Shown: in pieces, positions 45,013 through 54,335 of the stretch
Numbering within the stretch: the first letter of the stretch is position 1
How the letters are laid out: every line of letters begins with the position of its first letter
Assembly: GCA_965225715.1 (NCBI GenBank)
Contig: CBDDBK010000002.1
Location: forward strand, 1,178,001-1,242,000
Length of the DNA: 64,000 bases
Source: CBDDBK01 sp965225715
GTDB lineage: Bacteria; Bacteroidota; Bacteroidia; Cytophagales; Flammeovirgaceae
Reading direction: 5' to 3'
The notes under the pieces: model-generated
The model's input: the letters and a program-made list of their open reading frames with translations, nothing else
What the model was told of the DNA's origin: nothing
Databases searched by the model: none
Made by a program: the position numbers and the translations under genes

Positions 45013-45405
45013 ATGAAATTTAATTTCTTTCTTTATTTTGTTATGTTAGTTTTTTTCTGTCAGGCTCAGATTATTCCTGATACAATTAAAGAACAAGGTA
45101 TAAAAGATATAAAGATTATACCGGTGTTTACTACTTATACAACTTTAATGCTAAAGAGTCTTGTTTCAAAGCCTTACAAAAGTGTTAAACGCATAAAAAA
45201 AGTTAAGCATATTAAGGTTCTGATAGTCATAATCACTTTTATCAGTTTGCCTGTTTACATTTTATCTATGTCATTGATCATTATTTTAGCCGCCCAAGGT
45301 AAGATAGAAAGCGCCAAACTTCAAATATATGTAGGAGGAGTAGAAATAGGTTTTGGGGCTTATATAGGTGCGATTATTTCAACCTTATTTATTGAAAAAA
45401 GATAA
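45013..45405 (+). CDS. hypothetical small membrane protein
   Basis: A 130-residue protein with an N-terminal signal-like helix (FFLYFVMLVFFCQAQ), a short soluble stretch, a basic segment (KRIKKVKHIK) and two hydrophobic helices (VLIVIITFISLPVYILSM; IGFGAYIGAIISTLFI). No family is recognised. It follows the caspase remnant and precedes the convergent carbonic-anhydrase-like gene. Genuine coding is supported by the signal-peptide pattern and composition only. Confidence 0.6.
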   Translation: MKFNFFLYFVMLVFFCQAQIIPDTIKEQGIKDIKIIPVFTTYTTLMLKSLVSKPYKSVKRIKKVKHIKVLIVIITFISLPVYILSMSLIIILAAQGKIESAKLQIYVGGVEIGFGAYIGAIISTLFIEKR

Positions 45406-45424
45406 GAGAATTAAACTATAAAAT

Positions 45425-45467
45425 ATTGATTTTGAAAATGATCATTTCTTGGATAAAATAGTTTTGT
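45425..45467 (+). repeat. possible 3'-half copy of the dispersed repeat
   Basis: ATTGATTTTGAAAATGATC, then TTTCTTGGATAAAATAGTTTTG matches the second half of the family consensus; the CACTTGAAAAAAGG half is absent. Short and AT-rich, so chance similarity is not excluded. Confidence 0.4.
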
Positions 45468-45479
45468 GCAAATTTATGA

Positions 45480-45989
45480 TTATTTAAACCATGAAGCATA
45501 TTTGGTATAATTACCGGCTATTCTAGTGAGCATATCTTTATTTTTTTGATTAAGTTTCCGTATCTTTTTGGCTGGTGTACCTGCATATAAATAGCCTGAT
45601 TCCACAACTGTATTTTCTAAAACGACGGCTCCTGCCGCTACAAAAGCCTCCTTTTCAACAACAGCATGATCCATAATTATAGCCCCCATACCCACCAAAC
45701 TATCATCTTCTAAGGTACAACCATGAACCAGAGCCGCATGACCTATTGAAACTCTGTTGCCAATGTGTGTAGACGCTGTTTGATAAGTTCCATGAATGAT
45801 AGCCCCATCTTGTATGTTAGCTTGGTCTCCAATGATAATTTTGTTTACATCACCCCGTATGACGGCATTAAACCATACTGTGCATGCATTGCCTAAAACA
45901 ACTTCTCCGACTAAAGTAGCATTTGGTGCTAAAAAACAATTTTCACCAAATACAGGTGAAATGCCTTTAACAGATAAAATAAGCGCCAT
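45480..45989 (-). CDS. gamma-carbonic-anhydrase-like hexapeptide-repeat protein
   Basis: A 169-residue left-handed beta-helix protein: LAPNATLVGEVVLGNACTVWFNAVIRGDVNKIIIGDQANIQDG followed by HIGNRVSIGHAALVHGC and VGMGAIIMDHAVVEKEAFVAAGAVV. Histidines in the GH-AALVHGC pattern match metal ligands of gamma-class carbonic anhydrase (YrdA/PaaY group). Many members have weak or untested activity. It lies directly upstream of gltX on the minus strand with a repeat copy in between. Confidence 0.88.
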   Translation of the reverse strand: MALILSVKGISPVFGENCFLAPNATLVGEVVLGNACTVWFNAVIRGDVNKIIIGDQANIQDGAIIHGTYQTASTHIGNRVSIGHAALVHGCTLEDDSLVGMGAIIMDHAVVEKEAFVAAGAVVLENTVVESGYLYAGTPAKKIRKLNQKNKDMLTRIAGNYTKYASWFK

Positions 45990-46020
45990 TGTGATTACGA
46001 ATTAAGTAAAAAATAATAAA

Positions 46021-46114
46021 TATAGTTATCTCACTTGTAAAAGGGACTTTAAAGAAATCTAATATATTGGTAGTGAAAGAGATCATTTCTCACAATAAAA
46101 CAACATTGCTATCT
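46021..46114 (+). repeat. dispersed ~90-bp intergenic repeat, copy G
   Basis: Reads TATAGTTATCTCACTTGTAA, AAGGGACTTTAAAG, ATATTGGTAGTGAAAGA, GATCATTTCTCACAAT, AAAACAACATTGCTATCT. Its last 25 bp overlap the gltX coding end: the stop codon (46090-46092) and the final seven codons of gltX lie inside the repeat. Confidence 0.7.
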
Positions 46115-47622
46115 ATAGCTTTTTTTATTCTATTTTGGGTTTCTATTTTACCCAAGTAAACCATAACGTCTAAAGCATTTGGTCCTGAGGTTTGCCCTGT
46201 TATAGTTAACCGAAGTCCTTGCATGAGCTGTCCTCTTTTAACCTGATCATCATTATTAGCCTTTGTAAGATCATTTTGTATTGACTCTTTATTCCAAGTT
46301 TCTGAAGAATCTATTTGAGAAATAAAGTTTTCTAACACCTTGACTAAATTGACCTTCCAGCATTTTTTAGCTAATTTTTTATCATAAGAATTTGGTGGAT
46401 AGAATAGATAATTTCCCTGTTCAAAAATATCTTCTATAAAAGTGATCCTATCCTTCATGAAATCAATAATTTCTATAGCCTTATTAATTTCTATCTGAAT
46501 ATTTTTCTTTTTAAGAATTTCGTTAAGTTGATTGGCTAAATAAGAACTGTCTTTTTGACGTAAATAATGGCTATTAAACCATTTTGCCTTTTCAATATCA
46601 AAGCGCACTCCAGATTTATTAATACCTTTAAAATCAAAGTTTTCTATGAGTTCTGACAGTGAAAATATTTCTTTTTCATTTTTTGGATTCCAACCTAAAA
46701 GTGCCAAAAAATTAATAAGTGCCTCTGGAAAATAACCGTATTCTTTAAATCCTTTAATGACTTGTGTTTCATTTTCTTTATTTTTTTCTTTCCAAATTAT
46801 GGGGAATATAGGCATGTCAAATTTTTGGCTATCCCTTTTACTTAACTTTCCCTTACCTGCTGGTTTTAACAGCAAGGGCAAATGGGCAAAAAAAGGTATA
46901 TCTTTTTGCCAACCAAAGGCTTCATATAATAGAACATGTAGAGGAGTAGAAGATAACCATTCTTCGCCTCGAATAACATGGCTAATTTTCATTAACATAT
47001 CATCTACAACATTGGCTAAATGATATGTCGGCATACCATCGGATTTTAGTAAAACTTTGTCGTCTAGAGATGCAGTGTTCACCACTACTTTTCCTCTTAT
47101 CAAATCATTAACTACGACATTTTGATTTTCAGGTATTTTAAAGCGAATAACGTATTTTTGTTTGTTTTTAAGTTTTTCTTCTAATGCTTCGGTTGATAAG
47201 GTTAAACTATTTTTCATCTTCAAACGATTTGAAAAATTATATTGAGTTTGAGAAGATTCTTTACGTAGATTATCAAGGTCTTCCGAAGTATCAAAGGCAT
47301 AATAGGCTTTGCCATTTTTAATTAATAATTGGGCATGATCCTGATAAAGGTCCTTGCGTTCTGATTGGCGATAAGGTGCATAAAGACCTTCTTTCCAAGG
47401 ACTCTCATCTGCATCTATTCCCAACCAAGTCAATGATTCTTTAATGTAAGATTCGGCTTCAGGCACATAACGTGTTTGATCTGTATCTTCAAGACGAAGG
47501 ATAAATTGTCCTTTATGACGTTTTGCTATAAAATAATTGAAAAGTGCAGTTCTGATGCCTCCAATGTGTAGAGGACCAGTCGGGCTAGGTGCAAAACGAA
47601 CTCGTGTTGGTTTTTGAGTCAA
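46090..47622 (-). CDS. gltX: glutamyl-tRNA synthetase
   Basis: A 510-residue class I aminoacyl-tRNA synthetase charging tRNA-Glu. N-terminal RFAPSPTGPLHIGGIRTALFNY (HIGH motif as HIGG), LRLEDTDQTRYV, RGEEWLSSTPLH, and the KMSKS-type loop KLSKRDS are visible, with a discriminating C-terminal anticodon-binding domain. Length is normal. The final residues DSNVVLL and the stop codon come from a copy of the dispersed repeat, so the natural C-terminus may have been altered. No close operon partner. Confidence 0.96.
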   Translation of the reverse strand: MTQKPTRVRFAPSPTGPLHIGGIRTALFNYFIAKRHKGQFILRLEDTDQTRYVPEAESYIKESLTWLGIDADESPWKEGLYAPYRQSERKDLYQDHAQLLIKNGKAYYAFDTSEDLDNLRKESSQTQYNFSNRLKMKNSLTLSTEALEEKLKNKQKYVIRFKIPENQNVVVNDLIRGKVVVNTASLDDKVLLKSDGMPTYHLANVVDDMLMKISHVIRGEEWLSSTPLHVLLYEAFGWQKDIPFFAHLPLLLKPAGKGKLSKRDSQKFDMPIFPIIWKEKNKENETQVIKGFKEYGYFPEALINFLALLGWNPKNEKEIFSLSELIENFDFKGINKSGVRFDIEKAKWFNSHYLRQKDSSYLANQLNEILKKKNIQIEINKAIEIIDFMKDRITFIEDIFEQGNYLFYPPNSYDKKLAKKCWKVNLVKVLENFISQIDSSETWNKESIQNDLTKANNDDQVKRGQLMQGLRLTITGQTSGPNALDVMVYLGKIETQNRIKKAIDSNVVLL

Positions 47623-47729
47623 ATTTTTTTGGATTAAAAACTTTAGAATAACATATTTAAGTACTAGGGTTTGGTTTATTTTTTTAATACAGTTTGATTA
47701 TTGTATTTTAATTAATTGGGTTTCAATTT

Positions 47730-48887
47730 TTAATTATAAAGTCCTCGCCCTGTCTTGATCAGTAATTTTGTTTCCTGCATATGATTATGATAAGCATCTA
47801 AAATACCATTTATAAATAGACCACTTTTAGGTGTACTGTATTTTTTGGCGATTTCTATATACTCATTAATAGTAACTTTTACAGGAATATTAGGGCAATG
47901 GAGTAATTCAGTCATTGCCATATTCAACAAAATTTTATCGTTTTTAGTCAGTCTATTTAAAGCCCATTTATGACTTTGTTCGGAAATATATTTTACATTT
48001 TCTTTTTCACTGGCAATAGATTTATAAAAAAGTATATCTATAAATTCTTTGTCTTCAATATCTTCAGAAATATCTTTAAATATATCGAGTTCATTATGGG
48101 TTGATAGTTTTTTTTTCAAAAATCCCATCAAAATAAGTTGATTTTCTTTCCAACATAAATCTGATTCTTCCAAATGTAAATACAATGGTTTATCTTTTTT
48201 TAACAAAAATTTAAATAGAGATTTTGCTTGTTGTACACTTTTAGAAAGTTCAGTTGTCTTATCTTCGATAAAACTTTTAAAAACAGGTTGATTTTTTAAA
48301 TCTTTAAAACTCAGATTAATTAATTCTTGATCAAAAGTATGAATAAGATTATTTTGGTAGGTATGAAGATCTTGATTTTGAAAAAGATAGATTGAAAAAG
48401 GTTGTTTTTTAAAATTTGAAAACTCTAAAAAGTTCTGTTTTATTTGATCGGAAACATAGTTATTATTTATAGTTTCTTTGTAAATATTATCAACTTTATT
48501 AGCTAAAAGTTTAAAGAAAATAAATAGCTTCCTGTAGGTTTCAAAAATAGATTTATAACTTGTCACAAAGGTTTTATAAATAGCTTGACTACTTAATCTA
48601 TTGTTATTCTTTAAATTAACAAAAACTATATCAAGGTGTTTTTGGATTTTGGATTCTAAATAAGGTTTTGATTCTTGATCCTCCTTTAACATATCTTCAA
48701 AGTAATTTATGGCTTTCTCTTTTTCTATTTTTATGGCTTCTTTTTGGTCAAAACCTTGAGTAACTTTTTTATTTATAAAGAAAGCCTCGATTTCATTTTT
48801 GGCTTTTTGGAGATTAGCTTGTCTATGACAGTGTAAGGCATAAAGATTTTGAAATACTTTTACTCGTAAAATACGTCTGCTTAACAT
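47730..48887 (-). CDS. nusB: transcription antitermination factor NusB, enlarged Bacteroidota form
   Basis: A 385-residue protein. NusB of most bacteria is about 140 residues; Bacteroidota often have an N-terminal extension of roughly 150-200 residues, as here. The start LSRRILRVKVFQNLYALHCH and the C-terminal NusB domain (WALNRLTKNDKILLNMAMTELLHCPNIPVKVTINEYIEIAKKYSTPKSGLFINGILD) are clear. NusB with NusE binds boxA in rRNA leaders; such a boxA-like sequence occurs at 63909 in this window. A basic, lysine-rich middle part is notable. Confidence 0.93.
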   Translation of the reverse strand: MLSRRILRVKVFQNLYALHCHRQANLQKAKNEIEAFFINKKVTQGFDQKEAIKIEKEKAINYFEDMLKEDQESKPYLESKIQKHLDIVFVNLKNNNRLSSQAIYKTFVTSYKSIFETYRKLFIFFKLLANKVDNIYKETINNNYVSDQIKQNFLEFSNFKKQPFSIYLFQNQDLHTYQNNLIHTFDQELINLSFKDLKNQPVFKSFIEDKTTELSKSVQQAKSLFKFLLKKDKPLYLHLEESDLCWKENQLILMGFLKKKLSTHNELDIFKDISEDIEDKEFIDILFYKSIASEKENVKYISEQSHKWALNRLTKNDKILLNMAMTELLHCPNIPVKVTINEYIEIAKKYSTPKSGLFINGILDAYHNHMQETKLLIKTGRGLYN

Positions 48888-49150
48888 ATTGAATAATGTG
48901 AGTTCGATATAATTTTTTAATATATTTATAATAAATTATTTATAAGTAAACAATATTTTCAATTCAGATAATCATTTCACGCTATTAAGTGTAATTTAAT
49001 AAAACCTTAAAATTAAAGTATTAAAAAAATGCGTTTTTTGAAAATGCTTAATTTGTTGAATACTGTCCAATTTTAATTATCTTATTTTTGTAAAATTAAG
49101 ATTGTATTTTAAAGCTATAACTATTTTAAATTTTTAAGTTATTATTATAC

Positions 49151-49238
49151 TCAGATTGATTGAAAAAGAGAGTTTTTCGAATTCTAACCTATTGGTATTG
49201 AAATTTAACGTTTCGCAAAATAAAATAGCTTTGCTATA
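49151..49238 (+). repeat. dispersed ~90-bp intergenic repeat, copy H
   Basis: GATTGAAAAAGAGAGTTTTT, CTATTGGTATTGAAAT, TTAACGTTTCGCAAAATAAA, ATAGCTTTGCTATACT. Good match in the second half; the first half is more diverged. It lies between nusB and the trans-sulfuration gene, both on the minus strand. Confidence 0.7.
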
Positions 49239-49325
49239 CTACCTATTAAATTATTGAAAAGGTTTTTATATGAACTTTGTCAAGTTTAGTGTTTGGATTT
49301 TTTGTCAAATTAAATTCCTAAATTT

Positions 49326-50468
49326 TTATATTTTTAAAATAGCCTGATCTAAATCAAATATTAAATCTTCAATATCTTCAATACCAACACTTAGTCGTAT
49401 CAAAGAATCTAATAGTCCTATTTTTTCTCGCTGGGTTTTTGGAATACTACCATGGGTCATACTTGCAGGGTGTTCAGCTAAAGATTCTACGCCTCCCAAA
49501 GATTCTGCCAAAGCAAAAATTTTTAGATTTTTCAAAAAGTTTGTAGCAACTTCTAATTTGTCATTTTTAAAGGTAAAAGAAAGCATACCTCCAAACTGTC
49601 CATTCATTTGTTTTTTGGCAATCTCATGATTAAGATGACTCTCTAAGCCCGGGTAATATACTTTTGCAATTTTAGAGTGATTTTGAAGATATTTGGCTAC
49701 TTTCATACCATTTTGGCAATGTCTTTCCATTCTTACATTTAGGGTTTTAATACCTCTTAAAGTTAAAAAACAATCTTGAGGACCGGGTACAGCTCCACAA
49801 GCATTTTGAATAAATGCTAAACGTTCTTCAACTTCAGAATCATTGGTTAAAGCAACCCCCATAACAACATCAGAATGGCCGGCTAAATATTTAGTGATAG
49901 AGTGTACTACAATATTTGCTCCTAAATTGAGTGGTCTTTGAATGAATGGGCTAGCAAAAGTATTATCAACTACAAAGGTAATATCATTAGCCTTGCATAT
50001 TTTAGCTAAATGTTTTATATTAATAATGCGCATAAGTGGATTGGTAGGTGTTTCTAACCAAAGCATTTTAGTTTCTTTATCAATATATTGATTAATATCA
50101 GTTTGCATATCAACAAACTCAAATTTTAGACCATACTGAGTAAAAATTCGGGTAAAAATTCGATAAGTTCCACCATATAAATCACTATTAGCTAAAATTT
50201 TATCACCTGATTTGAGTAATTTTAAAACCGCATCAATAGCCGCCATTCCAGAGGCAAAACAACGCGCATATTTTGCCTCTTCTAAACTCGATAAATTGGT
50301 TTCTAAAACACTACGTGTAGGATTTTGAGTTCGTGCATACTCATAGCCTTTATGAATAGTAGGCGCACTTTGAACATAAGTACTTGTCTGAAAAATAGGA
50401 GTCATGATAGCGCCTGTATTTGGTTCTGGTTGAATACCAGCGTGAATAACTTGAGTGCCGAACTTCAT
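49326..50468 (-). CDS. trans-sulfuration PLP enzyme (cystathionine gamma-synthase/lyase type)
   Basis: A 380-residue Cys/Met metabolism PLP enzyme. The PLP-binding lysine is K193 in SITKYLAGHSDVVMG; also seen are YEYARTQNPTRSVLE, CFASGMAAIDAV, DLYGGTYR, WLETPTNP, VVDNTFASP and the C-terminal SLGGVESLAEHPASMTH. These fit cystathionine gamma-synthase, beta-lyase or gamma-lyase. The EHPASMTH ending is typical of synthase/gamma-lyase members, but sequence alone does not fix the reaction. It is a single-gene unit. Confidence 0.9.
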   Translation of the reverse strand: MKFGTQVIHAGIQPEPNTGAIMTPIFQTSTYVQSAPTIHKGYEYARTQNPTRSVLETNLSSLEEAKYARCFASGMAAIDAVLKLLKSGDKILANSDLYGGTYRIFTRIFTQYGLKFEFVDMQTDINQYIDKETKMLWLETPTNPLMRIINIKHLAKICKANDITFVVDNTFASPFIQRPLNLGANIVVHSITKYLAGHSDVVMGVALTNDSEVEERLAFIQNACGAVPGPQDCFLTLRGIKTLNVRMERHCQNGMKVAKYLQNHSKIAKVYYPGLESHLNHEIAKKQMNGQFGGMLSFTFKNDKLEVATNFLKNLKIFALAESLGGVESLAEHPASMTHGSIPKTQREKIGLLDSLIRLSVGIEDIEDLIFDLDQAILKI

Positions 50469-51057
50469 GAGTATAAAAATATTTGAATGAACTAATAATT
50501 ATTATGATGATGGTTTCTTAAAATAACTTTTTTCAAATACAATGACTAAGCTTTTACTTTACATTATCAAAACTACAAAATTATGTTTAATTTATCCATT
50601 TTATAAACACAAAAAATAGTTTTTCTTAGAAAACTACAAAATTAGAATTGTCCAATAGTTAGGTTTTTTTTTAATTGTGGTTTTTATATATTACTTCATT
50701 AGACTCTATGTACTAATTTTTTTTCAGCATACGAAAATATAAATTAGTATAAAATTTTATAACAACATAGAGTCTATTGATTTTCAAAATTAATTCTTAA
50801 TTGTTGAATAGACTATTTCGATTCTAAATATAGAAAAAAATAAAGTTTTTAAGATTAAAAATAACGAAAATATAAAGTATTTGTTACGTATAGATAGAAA
50901 TATTTTATATTATATAATATGCTGAAAATAAACATATTATATATTAAATTAAAAAAAATATTTTTTTGGAATGGTTATTGTTTATAATTTATCTAAAAGA
51001 CATATTATAATTTTATTAAGGCTTAATTTCTTAACTAATATAAATATTTGATAAATT
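50469..51057. other. long divergent intergenic region
   Basis: About 590 bp between the trans-sulfuration gene (minus) and the PorP/SprF gene (plus). It contains a small TIR element at 50700-50776. Two CAAAnnTA sequences (minus-strand -7-like) occur at 50568 and 50637 without matching -33 boxes. The rest is very AT-rich with no identified function. Confidence 0.4.
50700..50776. repeat. TIR element, AGACTCTATG family, copy a
   Basis: A perfect 10-bp terminal inverted repeat, AGACTCTATG (50701-50710) and CATAGAGTCT (50766-50775), encloses about 55 bp of AT-rich DNA. The same ends recur at 57091-57184, and the right end also at 63561. No ORF; MITE-like. Confidence 0.65.
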
Positions 51058-52083
51058 ATGAAGAAACGAATATGCAGAAAATTACTTTTCCCTATAGTAA
51101 TTGTATTGATAATATCCTCATTTTTATATGGACAACAAAAAAGCCCATATACCCAATATGATGTTAATCTCATGTATACTAATCCAGCTTATACAGGTTC
51201 TCAGGGTGGTTTGAGTATTGCAGGTTTATTTCGTCATCAATGGATAGGTGCACAAGATCTTAATGGAGCACCTACTACATATACACTTATGGCAGATGTC
51301 CCTTTTAGTGATTATAAAATGGGGGTTGGCGGATCTATTACTTATGATCAGATTGGCCCTTTTCAAAACATGATTATTAATGGTAGTTATTCTTATAAGT
51401 TTGAGTTTGGTGGCAGTCTATTGGCTAAACGTGGAAGGCGAAAATCAAGACGGTTTAAAAGAAAAAATATTGCTGAAACCAATTATATAGCCTTGGGTTT
51501 AGACATTTCTGTAATGAACTTAAAGGCTGATATGAATTCACTTCTGATATTTGATCCAGATGATGCTTCTTTCACTAATAATAAACTCAATACTTTTATT
51601 CCCAATTTTGGTTTGGGTTTTGCGGTAAAGACAGGTTTATTTTATGGAGGAGTATCAGCTTCTAATATTTTAGCTCAGTCTTTTGATAAAAATAATCCTT
51701 TATCATTAGCAAAAACTCGGGTTAATTTATACGGAAATTTTGGTTTAACATTAGCATTTAGTGAATCTTTTACACTCTTACCATCTGTTTTATTAAGATT
51801 TATAGAATCGAATCCTTTACAACTTAATGCATATTTAAAATTTAATTTATTAGATAGGGTTTATTTTGGTATTATTTACCGTTCTCTTAACCAAGTAAGT
51901 TTTACAGGCCAAGTTGTTGTTAAAGAGGGTATTACTATTGGATATGCTCATGATTTAGCAACTTCTGACTTAGAAAGAACCTATCACTATGGTTCTCATG
52001 AATTTAGTATTCGCTATACTAAAGGAGATTTTAAAAGTGCTAGTAAAAAAAGAAAAACGCTTACACCTAAATTTAGGAGGTAG
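51058..52083 (+). CDS. PorP/SprF family outer-membrane protein
   Basis: A 341-residue outer-membrane protein with a signal peptide (IVLIISSFLYGQQ) and the PorP_SprF pattern: YDVNLMYTNPAYTGSQGGLSIAGLFRHQWIGA, ADVPFSDYKMGVGGSITYDQIGP. The rest is beta-barrel-like, with a basic insert (KRGRRKSRRFKRK) and a basic tail (KKRKTLTPKFRR). PorP/SprF proteins belong to, or are paralogues of, the type IX secretion apparatus and gliding adhesin export. No large CTD-bearing adhesin gene is next to it here, although such pairs are common. Confidence 0.88.
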   Translation: MKKRICRKLLFPIVIVLIISSFLYGQQKSPYTQYDVNLMYTNPAYTGSQGGLSIAGLFRHQWIGAQDLNGAPTTYTLMADVPFSDYKMGVGGSITYDQIGPFQNMIINGSYSYKFEFGGSLLAKRGRRKSRRFKRKNIAETNYIALGLDISVMNLKADMNSLLIFDPDDASFTNNKLNTFIPNFGLGFAVKTGLFYGGVSASNILAQSFDKNNPLSLAKTRVNLYGNFGLTLAFSESFTLLPSVLLRFIESNPLQLNAYLKFNLLDRVYFGIIYRSLNQVSFTGQVVVKEGITIGYAHDLATSDLERTYHYGSHEFSIRYTKGDFKSASKKRKTLTPKFRR

Positions 52084-52182
52084 AAGGTATAATACCATAT
52101 CTATATTCGAAAATATAGATATTAGATACCAATATTTTATATTTTTAAATTGAAAATTAGTTAATTATATTTTTTTATTGTT

Positions 52183-52278
52183 CTGATAGCAACATTATTT
52201 TTATCTTGGAAACGGTTATTTTCAAAATTAATAAGTTAAACCATCTGAAAATCCTTTTTTTTAAGTGAAGTGACTATC
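52183..52278 (-). repeat. dispersed ~90-bp intergenic repeat, copy I
   Basis: Reverse complement: TGATAGTCACTTCACTTA, AAAAAAAGGATTTTCAGATGG, TTTAACTTATTAATTTTG, AAAATAACCGTTTCCAAGAT, AAAAATAATGTTGCTATCAG. This is one of the most complete copies, with short TGATAG.../...CTATCA ends. It lies between the convergent PorP/SprF and pruA genes. Confidence 0.8.
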
Positions 52279-52302
52279 AAAATATATTTAAATATCTTAA
52301 AA

Positions 52303-53916
52303 TTATTGATTATTAATCATATAAGGATAAGTATAATCGATAGGTGGATTAAAGGTCTCTTTAATTGTTCTTGGGCTAACCCAACGTAATAGATTATACA
52401 TACTGCCTGCTTTATCATTTGTACCTGATGCCCTACTGCCTCCAAAAGGCTGCTGTCCTACAACAGCTCCTGTGGGTTTATCATTAATGTAGAAATTACC
52501 AGCTGCATATTTTAATTTTTGGGTTGCATGCTCAATAGTATAACGATCTTCGGCAAAGATACTTCCTGTTAAGGCGTAAGGTGAAGTTTGATCGACTAAT
52601 TTTAAAGTTTCTTCAAATTTTTCGGTTTCATAAATATAAATTGTGAGTACAGGACCAAAAATTTCATTACATAAAGTTGAATATTGATTGTCAAAAGCTT
52701 GAATTACTGTAGGTTCTATAAAATAACCTTCACTTTTATCATAACCTCCACCGACAAGAATTTTGGCAACATTAGATTTTTTAGCGTCTTCGATATAGTG
52801 TACTATGCGATCAAAAGATGCTTCACTAATAACAGCACCCATAAAGTTACTAAAATCTTCAGGGTTACCCATTTTAATAGTAGATACTTGTTGAAGAAGC
52901 TCAACTTTGACTTCTTTCCATAAATTTTGAGGAATATAAACCCTTGAAGCAGCAGAACATTTTTGTCCCTGATATTCAAAAGCACCACGTACCATAGCAG
53001 TAACTAAACTTTTAACATGAGCAGAAGGGTGGGCAAGGATAAAATCTTTTCCACCTGTTTCTCCAACTAAACGAGGGTAATTTTTAAAATTATCAAGTTT
53101 TTTGGCAATTGTTTTCCATAAGTCTTTAAAAACCGTAGTGCTACCTGTAAAGTGAATACCTGCAAACTCAGAATGAGCAAAAATAACATCATTAGTCATT
53201 TCAGGAGGTGTATAAATTAAGTTAACAACGCCATCTGGTAAACCCGCCTCTTTCATGATGTCCATCATTAACCAAGCTGAATAAATTTGTTTATCTGAAG
53301 GTTTCCATACAACAGCATTACCCATAAGTACAGGTGCCAAAGCTAAATTGGCAGCTATAGATGTAAAATTAAAAGGTGTAATGGCATAAATAAAACCTTC
53401 TAAAGGTCGATATTCTAATCGATTTAAAACATCTTCCGTGGAAATAGGCTGATTCTTGTAAATTTGAGTTATGAAGTAAACATTAAATCGTAAAAAATCA
53501 ATGAGTTCACAAGCAGCATCTATTTCAGCTTGGAAAACAGTTTTTGATTGAGCTAAAATAGTTAAAGCATTAATATCTTGTCTGTATTTAGTAGCAATAA
53601 GATAAGCGGCTTTTAAAAATATGCTTGCTCGTTCTTGCCAGTCTATTGCCATCCAACTTGATTTAGCCCATAAAGCCGCATTGATAGCTTGACTAACATG
53701 TTGTTTATCGCCTTCATAATAAAGACCTAAAGGTTTTTTATGATCATGGGGAGAATAAATTTCAAAAGTATTTTCAGTATCTACCCATTTATTACCTATC
53801 TTCATTTTTATATATTGAAAAGAATCTTTATAGTATTTAATTCTACTTTTCAATAATTTACGTTCTGGTGAATCTGGTAAATAATTTAATATAGGTTCGT
53901 TACTAGGAATATTCAT
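52303..53916 (-). CDS. pruA: L-glutamate gamma-semialdehyde dehydrogenase (P5C dehydrogenase)
   Basis: A 537-residue aldehyde dehydrogenase of proline catabolism; oxidises glutamate semialdehyde to glutamate with NAD+. Active-site motifs are present: VGETGGKDF (general-base Glu), GQKCSAASRVYIP (nucleophile Cys), FTSIAANLALAPVLMGNAVVWKPS (cofactor site), and the C-terminal QQPFGGSRASGTNDKAGS. The N-terminus NEPILNYLPDSPERK is the usual start of the single-domain bacterial/mitochondrial form. No proline dehydrogenase gene is adjacent. Confidence 0.95.
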   Translation of the reverse strand: MNIPSNEPILNYLPDSPERKLLKSRIKYYKDSFQYIKMKIGNKWVDTENTFEIYSPHDHKKPLGLYYEGDKQHVSQAINAALWAKSSWMAIDWQERASIFLKAAYLIATKYRQDINALTILAQSKTVFQAEIDAACELIDFLRFNVYFITQIYKNQPISTEDVLNRLEYRPLEGFIYAITPFNFTSIAANLALAPVLMGNAVVWKPSDKQIYSAWLMMDIMKEAGLPDGVVNLIYTPPEMTNDVIFAHSEFAGIHFTGSTTVFKDLWKTIAKKLDNFKNYPRLVGETGGKDFILAHPSAHVKSLVTAMVRGAFEYQGQKCSAASRVYIPQNLWKEVKVELLQQVSTIKMGNPEDFSNFMGAVISEASFDRIVHYIEDAKKSNVAKILVGGGYDKSEGYFIEPTVIQAFDNQYSTLCNEIFGPVLTIYIYETEKFEETLKLVDQTSPYALTGSIFAEDRYTIEHATQKLKYAAGNFYINDKPTGAVVGQQPFGGSRASGTNDKAGSMYNLLRWVSPRTIKETFNPPIDYTYPYMINNQ

Positions 53917-54335
53917 ATTGCTCTAAACTTTACTTAAATATCTTTAAATATATTTTTTGTTAATTATTTGTTAAGATAGAATAATTATTGATAATATAAA
54001 TAAAGTATTATTAATTTTAAATGTTAAATATAAAGTTTTAACACTATACTTTTTTGTTTAGATAATTGTTAAGTTACTAAAATATAGTATAAAATTTGAA
54101 ACCAATATTTTAATCTATCATAGTTAAGTTCTAAAAGTTTAAGATTTAGATAAACTACAAATTACAAGACTGTTTTATAAAAAATATAAGTATTAGATTT
54201 TTATAAGTATTTTATTATCAATAGATTAATTATAAAGATATAGATCTTTATAAAGTTATTGATAAATAAATCTAATTTAGATGGTTTAGATATAATAGTA
54301 AGTAGTTCTACTTTTTTAAAAGACATAATTTAATC
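53917..54335. other. divergent intergenic region pruA/DUF5723
   Basis: About 420 bp of extremely AT-rich DNA. The only structure seen is a nested palindrome at 54192-54276. No promoter pair of the Bacteroidota type was found. Confidence 0.4.
54192..54276. repeat. nested 85-bp palindrome
   Basis: Three nested inverted arms: ATTAGATTT/AAATCTAAT at the ends, TATCAATA/TATTGATA inside, and TATAAAGAT/ATCTTTATA around a 4-nt centre. The whole could form a long hairpin or cruciform. No ORF. It may be another small TIR element or a regulatory structure in a divergent promoter region. Confidence 0.6.
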
